A stretch of DNA of 64,000 nt. It comes from Bothriochloa decipiens (lineage: Eukaryota; Streptophyta; Magnoliopsida; Poales; Poaceae). Of the stretch, positions 22,228 through 33,254 are shown piece after piece. Position 1 is the stretch's first letter. Each line of letters begins with the position of its first letter. The notes below the pieces were generated by a model. That model was not told the origin of the DNA. It ran no database searches and saw only the letters and a list, made by a program, of their open reading frames with translations. Location: the NCBI GenBank assembly GCA_023333625.1, contig CM041633.1, positions 20,608,128-20,672,127 of the forward strand. The letters are read 5' to 3'. A program made the translations under genes and the position numbers.

Positions 22228-22996
22228 AGTTCATAAGCATAGCTATATTGATAAGATAAGAACAAGAACAAGATGAAGAACATGATCTAGTTTATAAGCA
22301 TAGCTATACTGATAAGATAAGAACAAGAATAAGATAAGAACATGATATAGATCATATTGAAGAACATTGTACTGATCATACCGAGTATGTCCAAGATGTT
22401 CTAGCTCTACAGTGAAGCTTCTCCTCGCTCCAACAAAACTAATCTAAAACTACTAAAATAAAAAGATACAAGTGGAGGGAGAAAGGCTCTTGTGTGGTGT
22501 GTGCTGAATGGAGGAGCTCTCCCTTGCTTTTATAGCCCAACAAGGACGGTTCGGAGGAGGTAAATATGGAAACCACCAGAAACCGCCTTAGAATACCGCC
22601 GTAGCACCTTCCAAATGAGGATGGGCCCGAGAAGCAGTGTGCCAGGTGCGGCCACACCACGGCTCGCCTGCACACTGGGTGGGCCCTCCTGGCCACTGCC
22701 TCGGTATGGGCGGTTTGGTTCTGGGGCAGGACCTCTCCCATGGTGGTGTCTTGGCCCAGATGCGTCATGAAGGTGGGCTTCTCTACTGACTTGGTCGTGC
22801 AGTTCTGAAAGACGTGTTCCAACATTGTGCTTTCTTCTCTGTTTTTGTGAATTTTCACCTATTTTTGGGTTTACCTCTGCAAACATACTTTCTTCAAAAA
22901 CAAGTCAAAGTAAATGCATATGTGCTAATGATATATTTATTTCTCCCTTTTTGTTATTAATTGGTAGTTGAAAATGAGTGTTAGTGACCACCAACA
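22228..22996 (-). repeat. 3' LTR of the LARD (truncated)
   Basis: Matches 28100-28665 plus 29800-29902, including GAGGGAGAAAGGCTCTTGTG, the TATA region and CATATGTGCTAATGATAT. The left part of the LTR, seen at 27183-27960, is missing. A ~62-bp duplication (TTCATAAGCATAGCTAT(A)TTGATAAG repeated at 22228 and 22290) sits at the truncated end. Confidence 0.7.
22528..22534 (-). promoter_or_regulatory. TATA box in LARD 3' LTR
   Basis: Minus strand GGGCTATAAAAGCAAGGG. The same site is kept in the 5' LTR at 28326-28332, supporting it as the LTR promoter. Confidence 0.55.
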
Positions 22997-25900
22997 AATC
23001 CCCCAAGCTTAACCTTTGCTCATCCCGAGCAAATAGCTAAGTACTTGGTTGTTGATCAGGAGTTGCTGCAATGTCAATACAATGCATATGTGCCATGTTT
23101 ATGACAAAGCATTCCATCGCAATTTAAATAAGGTGGCATGTTATCCACGCTTTACCTTGATACTTGTGGGGCTTATATGTTTTCCAAGTTCTTGGGCAGT
23201 TGCAAGATAGAATGGTTATAACAAAATTACCAATCATCCATTCTTTGATTAACCATCTAACCAGAGGTTTTATAAGTTTTGCAAAATAAAACAAGTTCCT
23301 CAAATGATTCTCTCAATCACTCAATCCATTTTGAGTTTCTCTTCTTTTCATGACCTATCTCTAAGGCTTTTGAGTGGAGTTTTGGGTAGGTATAAAAGTG
23401 CGCATACTTGCATCACATATATTGCTAGGTCAAAAACCGAACCACAAGGAGATACAAGTCATCACATATATACATGCAAGTATGTGGAATGAGAAAAAGG
23501 TTCCTATTTCTAAGTATGTTTTGTACTCCTTTGTATCATGACTCTTTTTTGAATGGATGGATGCCTCTTGGAGAGTATGGGCCTAGTTATTTTTTATTTG
23601 CAAACAAGGATTTTGGAGTTGTTGTTGTTTTATTGGCTAGACTTTTTGTCTGTTTTTTATGCCCTTTGGCATAGATGCTTTGTTTTTTCTCATGTCCCGT
23701 GGCATGGATGCTTTTTTTTTTGAAATAGCCCATATCTCTTCTCCTGGAATATGAAGGACTTTGAATAGAGAGATTTCATGATATGATGGGTGGAGTAATT
23801 TTTGGTGGATGGAAAGGATGCACAACTCTCAGGGTAAGAGTTGGCAATTTATTTAGTGGACGGAAAAGATGCGCAACTCTCAGGGTAGGAGTTGACAATT
23901 TATTTGGTGGATGGAAGGGTGCATGTTGTAAGCAACTCTCAAAGTAAGAGTTGGCTTTATTTGGTGGGTGTACATGTGTCTCAATCATGGGTGTATGACC
24001 ATAATCTCACTTAGGTCACAAACAATTTGACTAAGGTCAATGATCAAACAAGTAGCATATGACTAAAGGTTTGAAAATTGAATCATGTCATATGGCCTTG
24101 GTAGGTATTTCATAATCATTGAGGAACTTCTGATTTTAGCATTTTTGAAAAGAAAACTCTAGATGTCAAGTTTCTCTTAGAACAGAGTCATAGCAAAATC
24201 TATTTGTACCATATCATAACTTGCAATAACTTAGAAAAGGATCATGCATTTGCAACCCACAAGATTTCAAGTTTTTAGTATGAGATATTTTTAGCCAACA
24301 AACTTAAATCTTGAGGAATACTAAGTTATAAACTAGGAACAAATGAACCATAAATAGAGCAACTATTCATCATTTCAACATAAGAGAAACTAACATTACT
24401 TAACACATATGGAAGTGAAATAATATTTATTATCATTATTAATTTTTATATCATATCTCATCATTTTATAAGATAGGAATTGTACTAAAAGAAATGTGAG
24501 TTACAAAGTTACCTCGATGGGAGTCCTCCCCCAAGCTAGCTCCTGACTTACCTTTGTGTTCAACTAGGATTGTTGCTAGCTGGTGGACGGAATAGTCTGA
24601 TTTGTAGTTTATGGCCTCCTTTGAGTGTGCTAGGAGGCTCCTCCCCCAAGCTTGTTCTATGGTGACATTGAAATAACAAGATAACAAAGCTTGGGGTTGA
24701 AAGGTTTATTATCATGATTTTATTCATTGATTATTATTATTTTATGGTTCACCAATCAAAAGTTCATCACTGTTGTCACCTCAAAAACTTACCCTCATGA
24801 AGTTGATAAATTCCTGTAGGGGTTAGTCTATATGATCAACCAAAATCTATGTTAGCAGGTTTGGTTCAAAGATCAACCTAGACACCATGTCTAATTTGAT
24901 TTAGGTAGGCAACTTAATCTAAGGCCATGCTTAAATTAAAGAGCCTATGAAACCATGATTTTACATCCAAACTTCAAACTAAGCACCAAGCTTATATAAA
25001 AGATGCATAACCAACACTCCCAAACCAAAACATACCTGCATAGAAATTAGAAGCATAAAAAGATAAAAAAGATTCATCCAATAGAGGTGAAGACATTGAA
25101 GAGTGAACAAGGTAACTAAAGGTTTATTTATTTATATTTTATTATTACTAGAGAACTTGTTTGACCAATTTTTTTTTGAAACTCAAACAAGGCTAAGATA
25201 AAAGATGCAGAGTAAGACATGCCTTGTTTTATGTCCAATATAAGTTACTTCTATTGTTTATGACAATAGCTCAAAGTTCATTAATCAAATTTCAGCACCA
25301 TGTTAAAATTTTGATTAAAGAAGGCTATTTTAACCTAAACACCACACTTAATTTAAAACACCTATGGATGTTACTCATGAGAATACATTCAAATGAGTGC
25401 ATATGACATTAAAAAATAAACATGAATTATCAAGCTATGGAGACAAGTATGAGTATAGAAGTTGGGGAACATTACCTTTGCTCACCTAAGTGTATGTACC
25501 GACAACATATATTGAGGAAGCATTGGAGTTGTCACCGCGGTTGGCATGATGGTTCCGTCGGGTGAACCAAAAGGCCACGCCATAAAAATAGCTCAAATTA
25601 TATGGGTCATGGACCTCGATAGTTGTAGCAAAGGCTTGGAGGCGAGCCCTTCTTGCTTGTGGAAGCAATGCTAGGTTAGACAGCTCTTTGGTATGTATCA
25701 TCAGATATGTGGGGGTAGCCTGCTCATTCTCTTTCCTCCCATTATTCTCTTTTTCACCCTCCTTTTTTATAATAATCATTTTTCTTTATTTTTTCAACAC
25801 CTTTGTTTTCTTATTTTTTTCATTTTTTATTTTTTAAGCAAGGCAAAGCTGACATCATCATCATCTTTCTTCTTTGGATGACCCTTGGTACATATATAAC

Positions 25901-27182
25901 TTAGGATTCTCACCCTCCACCTTCACACTTGGTCTTTTGGGTAAAAGCCAAGTGTAGAGTCGAGGCCTCACTTTTGAGTATGTTCCGTCACCTAAAAGCA
26001 TGATGTCGCTCCATGTTCTCAAGCGCTATATGACATGTGCTTTTCTTGATCTTAACCTACAATGGTTAGCAACAGGAATACCCAAAGGTGCATACTTGAC
26101 ACATGTCCTTGCATTTATTAGAAAGGAAAATTTTATTTTTTAATATTTATTTCTATTCTTTTTTCATCATTTTTTGCAAGGTAACAATAAGAGATGGTAC
26201 TGCAAGATACATATTACCATGTTTGGGTCCTCCCCCAAGCTAGCTCAAAGCCTAAGCATCGGAGTTGTACCCCACGCTTCTCGCTTCTCCTGCATGGTAG
26301 ATCACAAGGGATCTTACCCTCCCTTGTGATTACCTCATCGGAAAATGTATGCAGGGAGTAGCAAATTGAACTAGTTGGTTTTCAAAACTAAAACTTTGTT
26401 ATTCAAGGGAGGAAATTATTTTTTATAAAAATTAATGACTAATCCTGTGAAATTTCAAAAACATTTTGAAAACAAAATATGGAATGAAAAGAGAATTTTT
26501 TTATAAAGAAATAAATTTTAGAATTTTGAATTTTAAAATACTTTTATTTAGAAAAAAAATACTGTAGTTCTTTTGGGTTTGTTCAAAATCTACACTTAGC
26601 AGTTTTAGAACAATGATTAAACATGTCGTTTAATCAAGGTAGGCGATTTAACCCAAGCTCCATGCTAGAATTACAGAGCCTATGAAGATATGATTTTGCA
26701 TCAACCATACTTCAAAGGGAAACATGTTTCATGTAAAACTTTATAAACAAACCAACATTTATTGAAACATTTATTTTCTTTTAGATAAAATTATTTATAT
26801 TTTGATTTTATAAAAAGATTGCTCATAACATGCAAATTATTTTATATATTTTTCTCAAATAATTATTTTTACTTTTGAAAGATATAGAATTGTAATAATT
26901 TTTTTGGAAAGCATTTTATCAAATGCAATTATTGATAAAGTAATATAATTTTTTTATTTTAAAAAATAAGCTATTAGAAATAAAATATAGTTTTATAAAA
27001 GACATATATTTTTTTAATTATCCTGATATGAGCAATGGCTACTATACAAACATATTATGATAAACATGTCTAGATTCTTTTAACCAGTGCTTTCCTCGGC
27101 AACGACGTCAGAAATGCTCGTTGGAGTTTCTTAACGTCGCTACTAGAATTGGTAGATCCTAGCGACAACACCAAGAAACACC
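22997..27182 (-). other. LARD internal region, non-coding
   Basis: No frame resembles gag or pol. The polypurine-like motif CTCCCCCAAGCT recurs inside (near 24527, 24646, 26230), as in other grass Athila-like elements. A ~64-bp tandem repeat lies at 23805-23970. The primer-site-like sequence is at the right end (about 27160-27175). Confidence 0.6.
23805..23970. repeat. ~64-bp tandem repeat, three diverged copies
   Basis: CAACTCTCAGGGTAAGAGTTGGCAATTTAT-type units begin at about 23822, 23873 and 23932 and share the GGTGGATGGAAGG-type linker. CAACTC...GAGTTG inside each copy is itself a short inverted repeat. Confidence 0.65.
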
Positions 27183-27984
27183 TGTTGGTATTTTGTAATG
27201 TTTACAGAACAAGTCCACAAGCGCACGGAAATACCGTTGTAGCATTTTACCCGGAAGTATTCAGGGTATCATTATATATGTTTTCCCAAAGGAAGACATG
27301 GTTTAAAAGACTCTAAAAGGGACATGGACAAGATAACATGACTGCATAATAAGCCAAAGTTCATAACAGGGGTAAAATAGAACAGGTATATTGATAATTT
27401 GATACACACACTCAAGCTAAACTCAAGGATAAAGATAAAGAAAGAATAAAGAATAAAAGGTTAGACCTAAGCTGGAGCAGGCATATCCTATAGCTATGTT
27501 AAGATAGCAGATGATCATACACATGCATGCTTCTAAAAGGTTAGAGATTCTAAGGTAAGGTCACCTGGTCATTGTTGACTTACTTCGGGCACCGGAGCAC
27601 ACTTGGTCTGCCAAGCTGTCCAGGTCTACAGCTCTACGTCACACTCTGACGTGGGGGAGTGCAAGGGACGAACAGGGTTATCACCACCTGCCCGCGTGCT
27701 CCTCTGCCTGTCAAGATACGAGGCAAATGAAGGTAGACTCTAGCCTAGACACCACATCTGCGCTAGTGACTACTACTCTAGCATCGTACAAGGTGATCTA
27801 TCTTTATCAAGGACCCTTTACTAGAGCATCGGCCATAGGGATGGACGATGAACCTGCAAACCAACTCTGACGGCAGAACTCATCACCTCAACTTAGCTCT
27901 AGGTCTAAACTTGTTGGTATGATAGATTAAGCATAAAGTCCTTTGTGCACAAAAAACTTAGCTCTAGTTCATAAGCATAGCTAT

Positions 27985-28102
27985 CGCCCTGTTCGCTTGG
28001 ACTATCAACAATTATCAGCCAGCGATTCAACAGTGTTTTTTCTCACAACAAATCAGCATCAACGAGAATCAACCAGCCAGAAATGACCAAACGAACAGGG
28101 CG
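27985..28102. mobile_element. 118-bp MITE
   Basis: Terminal inverted repeats CGCCCTGTTCGCTTGG and (reversed) CGCCCTGTTCGTTTGG differ at one base. The flanks TAT (27982-27984) and TAT (28103-28105) form a 3-bp target duplication, and the other LTR of the same element reads across the site without the insertion. The GCCCTGTTCG family is common in grasses. Confidence 0.85.
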
Positions 28103-28325
28103 TATATTGATAAGATAAGAACAAGAACAAGGTAAAGAATATGCTATAGATCATAATGAAGAACATTGTATTGATCATACCGAGTATCTCCAAGATGTTC
28201 TACCTCTACAATAAAGCTTCTCCTTGATTCAACAAAAGTAATCTAAAACTACTAAAATAAAAGGTACAAGCAGAGGGAGAAAGGCTCTTGTGTGGTGTGT
28301 ATTGAATGGAGGAGCTCTCCCTTGC

Positions 28326-28332
28326 TTTTATA
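28326..28332 (-). promoter_or_regulatory. TATA box in LARD 5' LTR
   Basis: Minus strand GAGCTATAAAAGCAAGGG, the counterpart of 22528-22534. Confidence 0.5.
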
Positions 28333-28797
28333 GCTCAACAAGGATGGTTCGGAGAAGGTAAATATGGAAACCACCAGAAACTGCCTTAGAATACTGCCAT
28401 AGCACCTTCCAAATGAGGATGGGCCTGAGAGGCGGTGTGCCAGGTACATGCGCACACCCTGGGTGGGCCCTCCTAGCCACCGCTTCGCATGGTTGGTTTG
28501 GTTCTAGTCCTAGACCTCTCGCATGATGGTGTCTTGGCCCAGATGCATCGCGAAGGTTGGCTTCTCTACTAACTTGGTAGTGCAGTTTTGAAAGACGTGT
28601 TCCAACATTGCGCTTTGTTCTCCGTTTTTGTGCATTTTCACCTGTTATCAGGTTTACCTCTGCAAAACCAAAAAAAATTCTCAGACTTGCAAATGTCCTT
28701 TGTGAAGCAACCACCAAGTTTAAGATTTTTTGAACTTGTTTCAACTAACTATTGTGATTTAAAGATATGAAGTAAAGTGCAGGCTCTAGCACACAAC

Positions 28798-28868
28798 GCT
28801 TCTATAGCTCAATGGTAGATGCTCAGACTATTGTGCCTATGGTTGCGGGTTCGATTCCCTCCTGGAGC
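28798..28868 (+). other. tRNA-like module 1
   Basis: Contains TAGCTCAATGGTAGA, matching the A box/D arm, and GGTTCGATTCC, a perfect B box/T arm, followed by CTGGAGCA. The acceptor stem pairs at five of seven positions (GCTTC with GGAGC) and the T stem has one mismatch. It is followed by a T run. More likely a decayed tRNA or the head of a SINE than a working tRNA. Confidence 0.55.
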
Positions 28869-29111
28869 AAAATTTTTTGCTTTTTTCCAATATAAGAGGC
28901 GCAGGCTGGCCTGCTGGGTTTCTACCCGTGTGGAGGTGAAGGTGTGAGTTCAAACAAATTAAAGTTCAATATTCAAAAAATTTGGAGTTCAATATCTACG
29001 CCACGTACGTCTACCGATCATGGGTATAGGGCCCATGAAGTCCGATGGAAAAAAATAAAAAAATAATGTTCTCCATACAAATAAGAAAATATGCATACTA
29101 CAAACACAAAA

Positions 29112-29187
29112 GTTTGAGTGTTCCGGTGGTAACAATCCTAATTATTAACCCGCAGGTTGCAGGTTCGAACCTCCTTGCGGGAGGATT
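29112..29187 (+). other. tRNA-like module 2
   Basis: TGTTCCGGTGGTAAC resembles an A box and GGTTCGAACCT a B box, 45 bases apart, followed by CCTTGCGGGAGG and a short T run. No full cloverleaf. Confidence 0.45.
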
Positions 29188-29198
29188 TTATTGCAATT

Positions 29199-29272
29199 AG
29201 ACCGAGTGTTCTAGTGGTAATGCCTCCTCCATGTCTAGCGGCACGCTGTGGGTTCGATTCCCCTGCGGGGGG
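29199..29272 (+). other. tRNA-like module 3
   Basis: TGTTCTAGTGGTAATGCC (A-box-like) and GGTTCGATTCC (perfect B box) at the same spacing as module 2. Its start, CCGAGTGTTC, is shared with module 2, so the two probably arose by duplication. Confidence 0.45.
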
Positions 29273-29455
29273 TATGTCGCTGGTCAACCTAGATCCTAGG
29301 CCTGCAGAGCCACGTGTTCGCCGCCACGCCGCTGGTAGGACCGCTTCGCCACGTCCTCGGCATGGACCTGCTAGTGGGACCATGGCGCCACGTCATCATC
29401 TATGATTTAATTAGCATATTGAAAGTTTACAACATATACATACCTTTATCACAAA

Positions 29456-29532
29456 TGGCCCGGTGCTCCGGTGGTAAGGCACATATCAACCTAGTAGTAG
29501 GTCATGGGTTCGAAGCTCACCCAATGAGCTTT
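29456..29532 (+). other. tRNA-like module 4
   Basis: TGCTCCGGTGGTAAGGC (A-box-like) and GGTTCGAAGCT (B-box-like), ending in seven Ts, a potential RNA polymerase III terminator. Confidence 0.45.
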
Positions 29533-29902
29533 TTTTGCAAAAAAGGAAGGGGAAGGCTGTAGGTCCAGCTAGACCCAAGTCCTCAAGGTGGTACAGGAGC
29601 CAAACAATCAATGACGATTTAGTTTTGTTATTGTATGACGATTATTTCATTTTCGTCATTATTCTTCATGCCAAAGCTCCGTCACTTCTGACTAATGACG
29701 AACCTACACATTTCATCATAGAATGCTCTCATTCTGTGATGAAATTAGTAATTGTCACGAGTGAATCATCATTGATGAACACATTTCTAGTAGTGACCTA
29801 CTTAAACAAGTCAAAGTTAATGCATATGTGCTAATGATATGTTTATTTCTCCCTTTTGGATATTAATTGGTAGTTCAAAATGAGCGTTAGTGACCTCCAA
29901 TA

Positions 29903-30353
29903 GTTGGCCTTATCTATGTCTATTGTCATGGGACGTGGGAGCGAATGGAGACTACCTAACTGGGTCGACGGGGATTGGAGGTCGTCGGAGGAGGAAGGTG
30001 CAAAGTGCGAGGGAGAGAGTGCCATTGATGTGGAAGTGGTGGTGATTGGCGAAGGCATTGGCTAGATGTAACTTTGGACGAAAACCATTGATCAACCGAC
30101 GAAATTATTGATCCGTGGAGTCAAATATATATTACAACAGTGACATGCAGACTGTGGCCGATGCTACTACGCGGACAGGAGTGATGTGCGGTGCGCGCGT
30201 GCGTGCCGTGGAGCATGCGCTGAGCCTTGACGCCGCGCGAGGCCGTGGAGCGCGCTGCGCCGTGGACCTGGCGCGAGCAAGCTTGAGTCGTCGGGGGCAG
30301 CGAAGTGCGCTATGCCATTGACCTGGCACGAGCTGATGACTGAGTTGTGGAGT
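29903..30353. other. no gene recognised
   Basis: Includes a GC-rich patch (30180-30330) with repeated CGTGGAGC/GGCGCGAGC phrases. No convincing frame or known repeat. Confidence 0.3.
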
Positions 30354-31180
30354 GATGACACTCAAAAATGTCCAAGGGTAATATTGGCATCATGAATAAG
30401 TTATAATAGCCTTGGACAAGGTCGATATCAAATGACGTCGCAAACAGAGTAATAAATCATGCGAAGAAGATGGCGAGCCACAAGTGAGCCTGCCCAGCCG
30501 ACTAGCAAGCTGGCTAGGACGGGTCCCCTCTCATAGTCGGCATAGCTGGGTCTTAAAATCGGCTAAGCTGACTCGGCTGTTCAGGCAGCGGGCAGCTGCC
30601 GGCCCCCGCGAAAACCGCTAAGCCAGGTGGGTGAGTCGGCTGAGCCAGCTTCGCCAGGAGGCCGAATAGATTTATTTTCAAATCATGTTTTGGCAAGTTT
30701 TGGTCGTGAGAAACTTAGAGATTACAATCTAGAGTTGTTTCCTACTGAGATAAGACTATACCTCTATATATAGGAGACGATTATGCCTGATTTATCCCAT
30801 CCAACTCAATCGACAAAAAACAATCTATTACCTCTTTTACCTCAATTCTCTCCTCACCCCTCTACCTGCTGTTCAGTGCTTTTCTTCATGAGATTCAACG
30901 GTATCTTAGGTAGTCTTGCTGGTCTTAGGAGATCCTCCACGTGCTACCTCCCGACGGATCCTTTCGAAAGTGGTTCGGGAGTCGTTTTAGCTATCAACGA
31001 GGTCTACATCGGCTCTATCGGTCTCTAAATCGATTTGACCGGTTACGCTTTATTGTTGCTGCATTGCAGGTTGTGAAGACAACCTCTTTAGTCGTTTAAG
31101 GCCTGCTGGTGTGTTGGCACGGACCGGATTTGGCGTCAACACGGAGCTATCTTTGGCAGTTCCCCTGACACTTGTTGACA
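30354..31180 (+). mobile_element. probable LTR, plus orientation
   Basis: Begins near TGACACTCAAAAATGTCC, has GC-rich repeated CGGCTAAGC/AGTCGGC phrases, a TATA box CTATATATAGGAG at 30764-30772, and a downstream part (TCCCGACGGATCC, GTTCGGGAGTCG, TTGTTGCTGCATTGCAGG) that resembles the R/U5 portion of grass LTRs. Ends are not fixed, no gag/pol adjoins, and no partner LTR is visible, so this is tentative. Confidence 0.4.
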
Positions 31181-31374
31181 AGTAAGAAAATGATGTCATG
31201 ATATGACGCGGACGGCCGGGGGCGGACCGGAGGAGGAAATGTGAAAACAAGAAGACCGAGAAGCGTACATCAGTTCTGTCTGACTATTAGTCGTTTACGG
31301 CTCAAGTACGATGAGAATTTATTATTCCAGATCCGTTTCGGAATTGTACTGATTATTAGGCGATGACCGAGGCA

Positions 31375-31380
31375 TATAAA
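31375..31380 (+). promoter_or_regulatory. TATA box of RING-H2 copy 2
   Basis: GGCATATAAAGTTAGG lies 23-28 bases before the ATG at 31403. If used, the leader would be very short or transcription would begin around the ATG. The equivalent region of copy 1 was lost. Confidence 0.4.
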
Positions 31381-31402
31381 GTTAGGCATTGCCGACGCGG
31401 AC

Positions 31403-32308
31403 ATGACCCAACTGCTCCAAGATTTACTGCAACGGCTAACAGCACGGTCGATAGAAGTGAGCGGCGCCCAAGAGCGTGCTCTAGTAACTCCGCCGTTGGC
31501 GGGTGTTAGCCATCCGCTCGCCGGCACCGTCATCGGCAGTGCTGATCATGAGGCCGCACGCGACTACGGTGGCACCCTGCTCGGCGGTCATCGCCAGGAT
31601 CCGCGTGTCCATGGCGACGAATTTAGCAACGACAACGACGATGACGATTGGTTCGACGAGTTCTACGGATTGGATGATCAGGGAGTGCTGGACGACGTCC
31701 ATCCGTTTGAGCAAGAACCAGGCCTCGTGCAAGTCACGGAGATGTTACAGCGTGGATTCTCAGGTGATCAGTACTTTGATGAGATAAAGGAGCTTGCTTT
31801 GTGGCTCGCGGAACAGGACAACTTCGGAAACATCCTGCTCCTGGAGCGGATTTATGATCAGGCTATGGTCGCTGGAGTCCTGATGACTCCCCAACCGGAG
31901 GATTCAGATTAACACCACGACGATGACGACGACATGCTGGAGCAGATTGTTGAACAGGCTTTAGCTGATAGAGTCCAGCTGATTCCCCTGCCGGAGGAGG
32001 AGTTAGATCAAACCGGCGGTGACGACGACGTCGATAGCAGGGGCCATGGATTTGGAGGCATCCCGGCTTCTTCTGGGGTGGTCGTCGGACTCGAAAAGCG
32101 AAAGTACCAGAGGTCATCAGGCGCGGATGACCACCAGTTCCCTATTTGCTTGATGGACTACGCGGTGGACGCCGACCTGTACGTGATGCCCTGCAAGCAC
32201 AGGTTCCATCAGGAGTGCCTCGCCGGATGTTTGGTGCGTAGCTGTTTGTGCCCTCTTTGCCGCCATGTTCTGACCTTGGAGGAGCAGGACGTGCGCCATA
32301 GCAGATAG
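31403..32308 (+). pseudogene. RING-H2 finger protein copy 2, nonsense-mutated and missing a zinc ligand
   Basis: One frame runs from the ATG (MTQLLQDLLQRLTARS) through an acidic centre with NDNDDDDWFDEFYG, is stopped by TAA at 31910-31912, and continues in the same frame through LEKRKYQRSSG and a RING-H2 domain to the TAG at 32306. Copy 1 has CAA (Gln) at the stop, so this is a C-to-T nonsense change. The first RING ligand is also lost: copy 1 reads CPIC and copy 2 FPIC (TGC to TTC). The remaining ligands (CKHRFHQEC, CPLC) are intact. Full length would be 301 residues. The first 169 residues could still be made without a RING. Most likely a dead or dying member of a small grass RING-H2 family. 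Confidence 0.8.
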
Positions 32309-32385
32309 CCGTTGGATATTTAGGAACTGTCTACCTGATAACCGGTTATTTTACCCCTCCCCCAATCAACCGGTTGTTTCGAGGG

Positions 32386-32404
32386 AAGAAAACAACCGGA
32401 TTTA
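32386..32404. repeat. 19-bp target site duplication, left copy
   Basis: AAGAAAACAACCGGATTTA occurs here and again at 32537-32555, on either side of a short A-tailed insertion. Confidence 0.85.
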
Positions 32405-32536
32405 TCTAGTAGCTAGGTTGGTTCGTTTGGTCAGGTTTTTGATGTGGACGTCTTGCCGTCATCACTAACTTGATTCTTTGTACCTTTAAACTTTATTTCT
32501 TTTAATAAAAAGGGTAAAGTCCTAGTCGCGAAAAAA
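32405..32536 (+). mobile_element. 132-bp 5'-truncated LINE 3' end or SINE
   Basis: The insertion ends in CTTTTAATAAAAAGGGTAAAGTCC followed shortly by GCG and an A tail, the style of plant LINE 3' ends, and is framed by a perfect 19-bp target duplication. It does not match the end of the full-length LINE at 39 kb, so it comes from another lineage. Confidence 0.75.
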
Positions 32537-32555
32537 AAGAAAACAACCGGATTTA

Positions 32556-33254
32556 GAATTGTGGCAGGAGAAACAATACAAAAACAGGAGGAAAAAATAG
32601 AAAAACATAAAAAATTGCTGATAGAAACAACAAATTTTAGAAGAAAAACAACAACAAAAAACAGAAAAGGAAAGAAAAAAAAAACAGAAACAGAAACAGA
32701 AAAAATAAAAAAAAGGGAAACACGCACAACGCATGAGGCGGTGTCGGAGGCCTGCGGCGGTTGGCCGCCTTGGGAGGTGTCGGAGGTCGGAGGCGGTTGG
32801 CCGGCATCGGGGTGGACAGGGCAGCAGAAGGCCTCAGCAGAGGGCCGCCTAGCCGTGAGCGACAAAGGCACGGCAAGCACCACCGCCCCCAGTCCCTGTG
32901 CCCCGAGATCCGCTGCGAGGGCGGCGGCAGGAGCACGAGCTGCAGCAGCTTCCGGAGACGGGGGTGCCACCGGAGGCCCAGCAGCAGGCGCGGTGGAGCG
33001 CCACCTAGGGAGGCAGGGACGGCGCCAGAGGCTAGGAGTGGGGCGGCTATGGGCCGCCTGGGAGCGCGAGGACGGGGCCGGCGGGAGCGGGAGGGTCGCC
33101 ACGGTTGGGGTGGCTGGGAAGTCGTCGGAGATGGGCAGGAGCTGCGCCACTGAGCTTTGAGCGGATAACGGAAAGATCGGCTGAGGCCGTCGATTTGAGG
33201 ATCAAACGGCCTAGAATTCGGTTATTTTGGAGCATCAAACCAGCTGGTTGGTCA
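32556..33254. other. A-rich then GC-rich insertion-like block, no gene supported
   Basis: 32520-32720 is an A-rich stretch (AAACAGAAACAG-type), 32730-33150 is GC-rich. A minus-strand frame starting MAQLLPISDDFPATPT is open for 239 codons, but its C-terminal half is low-complexity Phe/Val/Cys encoded by the A-rich strand, so I do not believe it as a protein. The block is absent from the other RING locus and is therefore an insertion there, type unknown. Confidence 0.4.

Larger units (their letters stand above)
28670..29795. mobile_element. CACTA-derived insertion, left terminus lost, carrying tRNA-like modules
   Basis: The right end reads, reversed, CACTACTAGAAATGTG, a typical CACTA terminus, and is preceded by subterminal TGACGA/TCGTCA repeats (29605-29700) and an inverted pair (TTCATCATAGAATG / CATTCTGTGATGAAA). 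ACC follows the terminus (29796-29798) and ACC also precedes the inserted block (28667-28669), consistent with a 3-bp duplication. No CACTAC is seen on the left, so that end is deleted or the block is composite. Confidence 0.55.
22228..29902 (-). mobile_element. Athila-like non-autonomous LTR element without genes (LARD), minus strand
   Basis: Two related terminal segments, 22228-22996 and 27183-29902, flank about 4.2 kb of AT-rich sequence without gag or pol frames. On the minus strand a polypurine tract (AGCTTGGGGGATTTG) precedes the LTR start TGTTGGTGGTCAC at 22996, and a primer-site-like TGGTGTTGTCGCTAGG follows the other LTR, resembling the TGGCGCCGTTGCCGGGG-type site of Athila relatives. 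This layout fixes the orientation. The 3' LTR is truncated at 22228; the 5' LTR start has decayed from TG to TA. The element would need enzymes from an autonomous relative. Confidence 0.65.
27183..29902 (-). repeat. 5' LTR of the LARD, interrupted by a MITE and a CACTA fragment
   Basis: Starts (minus) opposite CCAATA at 29902 and ends at TGTTGGTATTTTG on the plus strand (27183), next to the primer-site-like sequence. Removing the MITE (27985-28102) and the block 28670-29795 leaves about 1.46 kb colinear with the 3' LTR where both exist. Confidence 0.65.

Noticed and set aside
28798..28868. Functional tRNA gene
   Set aside because: Boxes A and B are good, but the acceptor stem has two mismatches, the T stem has one, and the D arm carries an extra base. 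Similar modules nearby point to a repeat.
32431..33150. 239-codon minus-strand ORF starting MAQLLPISDD
   Set aside because: Half of it is low-complexity translation of an A-rich strand, it overlaps the tiny LINE insertion and its duplication, and other frames are equally open.
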